DNA of 6,524 bases from Thermoplasmatota archaeon. Lineage in GTDB: Archaea; Thermoplasmatota; E2; DHVEG-1. The translations under genes and the position numbers were made by a program. Shown here one piece after another: positions 5,266 to 6,524 of the stretch. How positions within the stretch are numbered: the first letter of the stretch is position 1; every line of letters starts with the position of its first letter. The stretch lies in NCBI GenBank assembly GCA_022866015.1, contig JALHTX010000402.1, positions 1 through 6,524 of the forward strand. The letters run 5' to 3'. The notes beneath the pieces were generated by a model. The model ran no database searches and was not told the DNA's origin. It saw only the letters and a program-made list of their open reading frames with translations.

Positions 5266-5322
5266 AAAGCCTGCCCAAAGTGCAAGAGCCCTTACTGGAA
5301 TACATCACGTAAGAAAAAGTAA
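5266..5322 (+). pseudogene. Remnant of an archaeal zinc-ribbon gene (3' end only)
   Basis: In frame, 5266-5322 reads KACPKCKSPYWNTSRKKK and then a TAA. The CPKCKSPYWN ending is the C-terminal half of small zinc-ribbon proteins common in archaea, often written CPxCKSPYWNKPRK. The first CxxC half is missing: upstream codons in this frame encode hydrophobic residues (HVFFVYLF) back to a stop at 5176-5178. The shifted frames show cysteines but no recognisable knuckle. I therefore read it as a decayed or truncated gene. A short 31-residue peptide starting at the GTG at 5227 cannot be excluded. Confidence 0.45.
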
Positions 5323-5340
5323 AATATACCTCCCGTTAAG

Positions 5341-6507
5341 CTACACTTGTCTCGCTTTAATTTCTTTAATATCTGATAAAACTTTGAATACTTGTTCTGA
5401 TGCCCTTGTCTTTGAATTTAAATAAGATGCATAGCTTTTCTCTTGTTTCCCACTAGAAATGCTTGCTGTGATTCCAACTTTGCATTCATTATGATAATCA
5501 ACTATTCTATGCGCTCTTAAAGTCTTGTATGCAAAAGAAGTAGAATCAGGAATGGTAAATGGTGCGGTTATGGAATAATTTTTTGACATTTTCCCAATAC
5601 TATAAGCACCATAGTCGCTCATATTGAAATATCGGAGCTTATTGCGATCCATTTTCCCACCACCCCACATCACACCACTTGTGCTATCAACCCCATAAGC
5701 ATGAGTTAAAATGTCAGTCATAGATGTCACCTGCGCAGCTGTTTTCACACTAGTCGCTGCATTGAATACATGCATGTAATAATGCTTCTCTTTTGGCTCT
5801 TTTTCATTCTTTATCTTTAAATTCTTTCGTATTGACGTAACAGTAGTTCGGATCAATGCTTGAGGAAGATAAGCACCAGAGAAATCCATGGCAAAAACTT
5901 TTACTCCAAGCTTCGTATAGTCTTTAACCATCTGTGGTATCAGATGAAGATCATCTGTTTTTGGTATCAAGCCGACTAGCTCTTTATCCTTGCGGTAGGT
6001 TTGATTCTCGATCTTTGTCCTATCAAGCACTCTTTTGAAGACTTTGTAACTCTTTATTCCGTTAGGCACTGGAGGAATTAACGCACTAGCATTTGCTTCC
6101 AATTGGGCACCAACGATAGCTGATATTTGCAGATCGTCTATTTCTAAAACAGGATGAACACTCCCATTCACAGCATATCCACTTGGTATTCGCGCATAGA
6201 CAAGGTTAATCCTACCTGTAACAGTTTTATCCTTGAAACGTTTTATTAGAGAGTCAGTTGTTGTACCCTTTTTTCCGATGTCTCGGAATGTAGAATAATC
6301 AAGCGATTCTCCACAAATCATTATATTTTCATTTATCGCTTTAAGGTCGGCAGCTTTGATTGCTTCTAAATCTTGCAGAGTCAACGCATGCTGTGGCGAT
6401 AGAGTATTTCTTCCTTCTAATTTAAGTTTTGAAATGTGACCAAGAGTGTTTGCTTCTTCGTTATAAAGCCATTCTACGACCAATATATCACCGCCAATAT
6501 GAAACAT
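5341..6507 (-). CDS. Unassigned 388-residue protein, possible alpha/beta barrel
   Basis: I do not recognise this protein with confidence. It has no signal peptide or membrane helix. The central and C-terminal parts alternate hydrophobic strands and helices: KELVGLIPK (175-183), GVKVFAMDFSGA (201-212), HYYMHVFNA (242-250) and DILTHAYGVDSTSG (265-278), then WGGGK and LRYFNMSDYGAY. This strand-turn-helix rhythm, with acidic residues at strand ends, suggests a TIM-type barrel. It distantly resembles tRNA-guanine transglycosylase/DpdA-like enzymes, but the usual C-terminal zinc motif is absent. The ATG at 6507 has no SD, and its frame stays open to the window edge. A TTG at 6483 has GGCGGTGAT at ideal spacing and may be the true start, giving 380 residues. 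The gene converges on the preceding genes. Confidence 0.7.
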   Translation of the reverse strand: MFHIGGDILVVEWLYNEEANTLGHISKLKLEGRNTLSPQHALTLQDLEAIKAADLKAINENIMICGESLDYSTFRDIGKKGTTTDSLIKRFKDKTVTGRINLVYARIPSGYAVNGSVHPVLEIDDLQISAIVGAQLEANASALIPPVPNGIKSYKVFKRVLDRTKIENQTYRKDKELVGLIPKTDDLHLIPQMVKDYTKLGVKVFAMDFSGAYLPQALIRTTVTSIRKNLKIKNEKEPKEKHYYMHVFNAATSVKTAAQVTSMTDILTHAYGVDSTSGVMWGGGKMDRNKLRYFNMSDYGAYSIGKMSKNYSITAPFTIPDSTSFAYKTLRAHRIVDYHNECKVGITASISSGKQEKSYASYLNSKTRASEQVFKVLSDIKEIKARQV

Positions 6508-6515
6508 TAACGAAG

Positions 6516-6521
6516 TATATA
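6516..6521 (-). promoter_or_regulatory. Possible TATA box for the 388-residue gene
   Basis: The minus strand reads TATATA here. Transcription would begin near 6492-6496, downstream of the ATG at 6507 but at the edge of the GGCGGTGAT SD that precedes the TTG at 6483. The two signals together favour the TTG start. The evidence is short and lies at the window edge. Confidence 0.25.
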
Positions 6522-6524
6522 TTG

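Noticed and set aside
5225..5425. Plus-strand open frame of 66 codons
   Set aside because: It overlaps the end of the 388-residue gene and lies out of frame with the zinc-ribbon remnant; no SD or domain is seen.

Overview
The window looks like accessory DNA from an archaeon, most probably a methanogen-type euryarchaeote. Several TATA-like boxes, some with BRE-like bases, sit 23-35 bases ahead of start codons, as expected for leaderless or short-leader archaeal transcripts. A remnant of an archaeal-style zinc ribbon (CPKCKSPYWN) lies at about 5266-5322. Other genes have good Shine-Dalgarno (SD) sequences, and arginine is often AGA/AGG. A low-GC bacterium cannot be excluded from sequence alone.

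Left part, 1-2045. A small cysteine-containing reading frame (18-308, +), possibly the tail of a gene entering the window, runs convergently into a small winged-helix regulator (298-591, -). The 604-766 spacer holds a striking array of TACT/AGTA half-sites and palindromes, plus a perfect SD-like stretch and a short possible leader ORF. Next come two overlapping minus-strand genes transcribed nuclease first: a Cas4/RecB-like PD-(D/E)XK nuclease (1398-2045) and a short stand-alone CHAT-domain, caspase-like protease (767-1408). In transcript order the set reads nuclease, CHAT protease, regulator. This is the part most likely to be an undescribed defence or cell-suicide module.

Middle part, 2234-4357. 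This is a complete type II restriction-modification cassette. A cytosine-C5 methyltransferase (+) converges on an Eco47II/Sau96I-like restriction endonuclease (-), and their 3' ends overlap by 65 bp. The endonuclease follows a vsr-type mismatch endonuclease in a two-gene minus-strand operon. The predicted target is GGNCC. Vsr would repair the T:G mismatches that arise when the methylated cytosine deaminates. This block is visibly richer in G+C than the left part, suggesting a separate origin.

Right part, 4452-6507. Two small plus-strand genes follow: an unrecognised 124-residue protein and a 97-residue probable winged-helix protein. The zinc-ribbon remnant comes next, then a convergent 388-residue minus-strand protein that I could not assign firmly. 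It has an alternating strand/helix pattern suggestive of an alpha/beta barrel and may continue past the window edge.

The overall picture is a defence-type neighbourhood: a recognisable R-M-Vsr cassette next to a nuclease-CHAT protease-regulator set with no standard name that I know.
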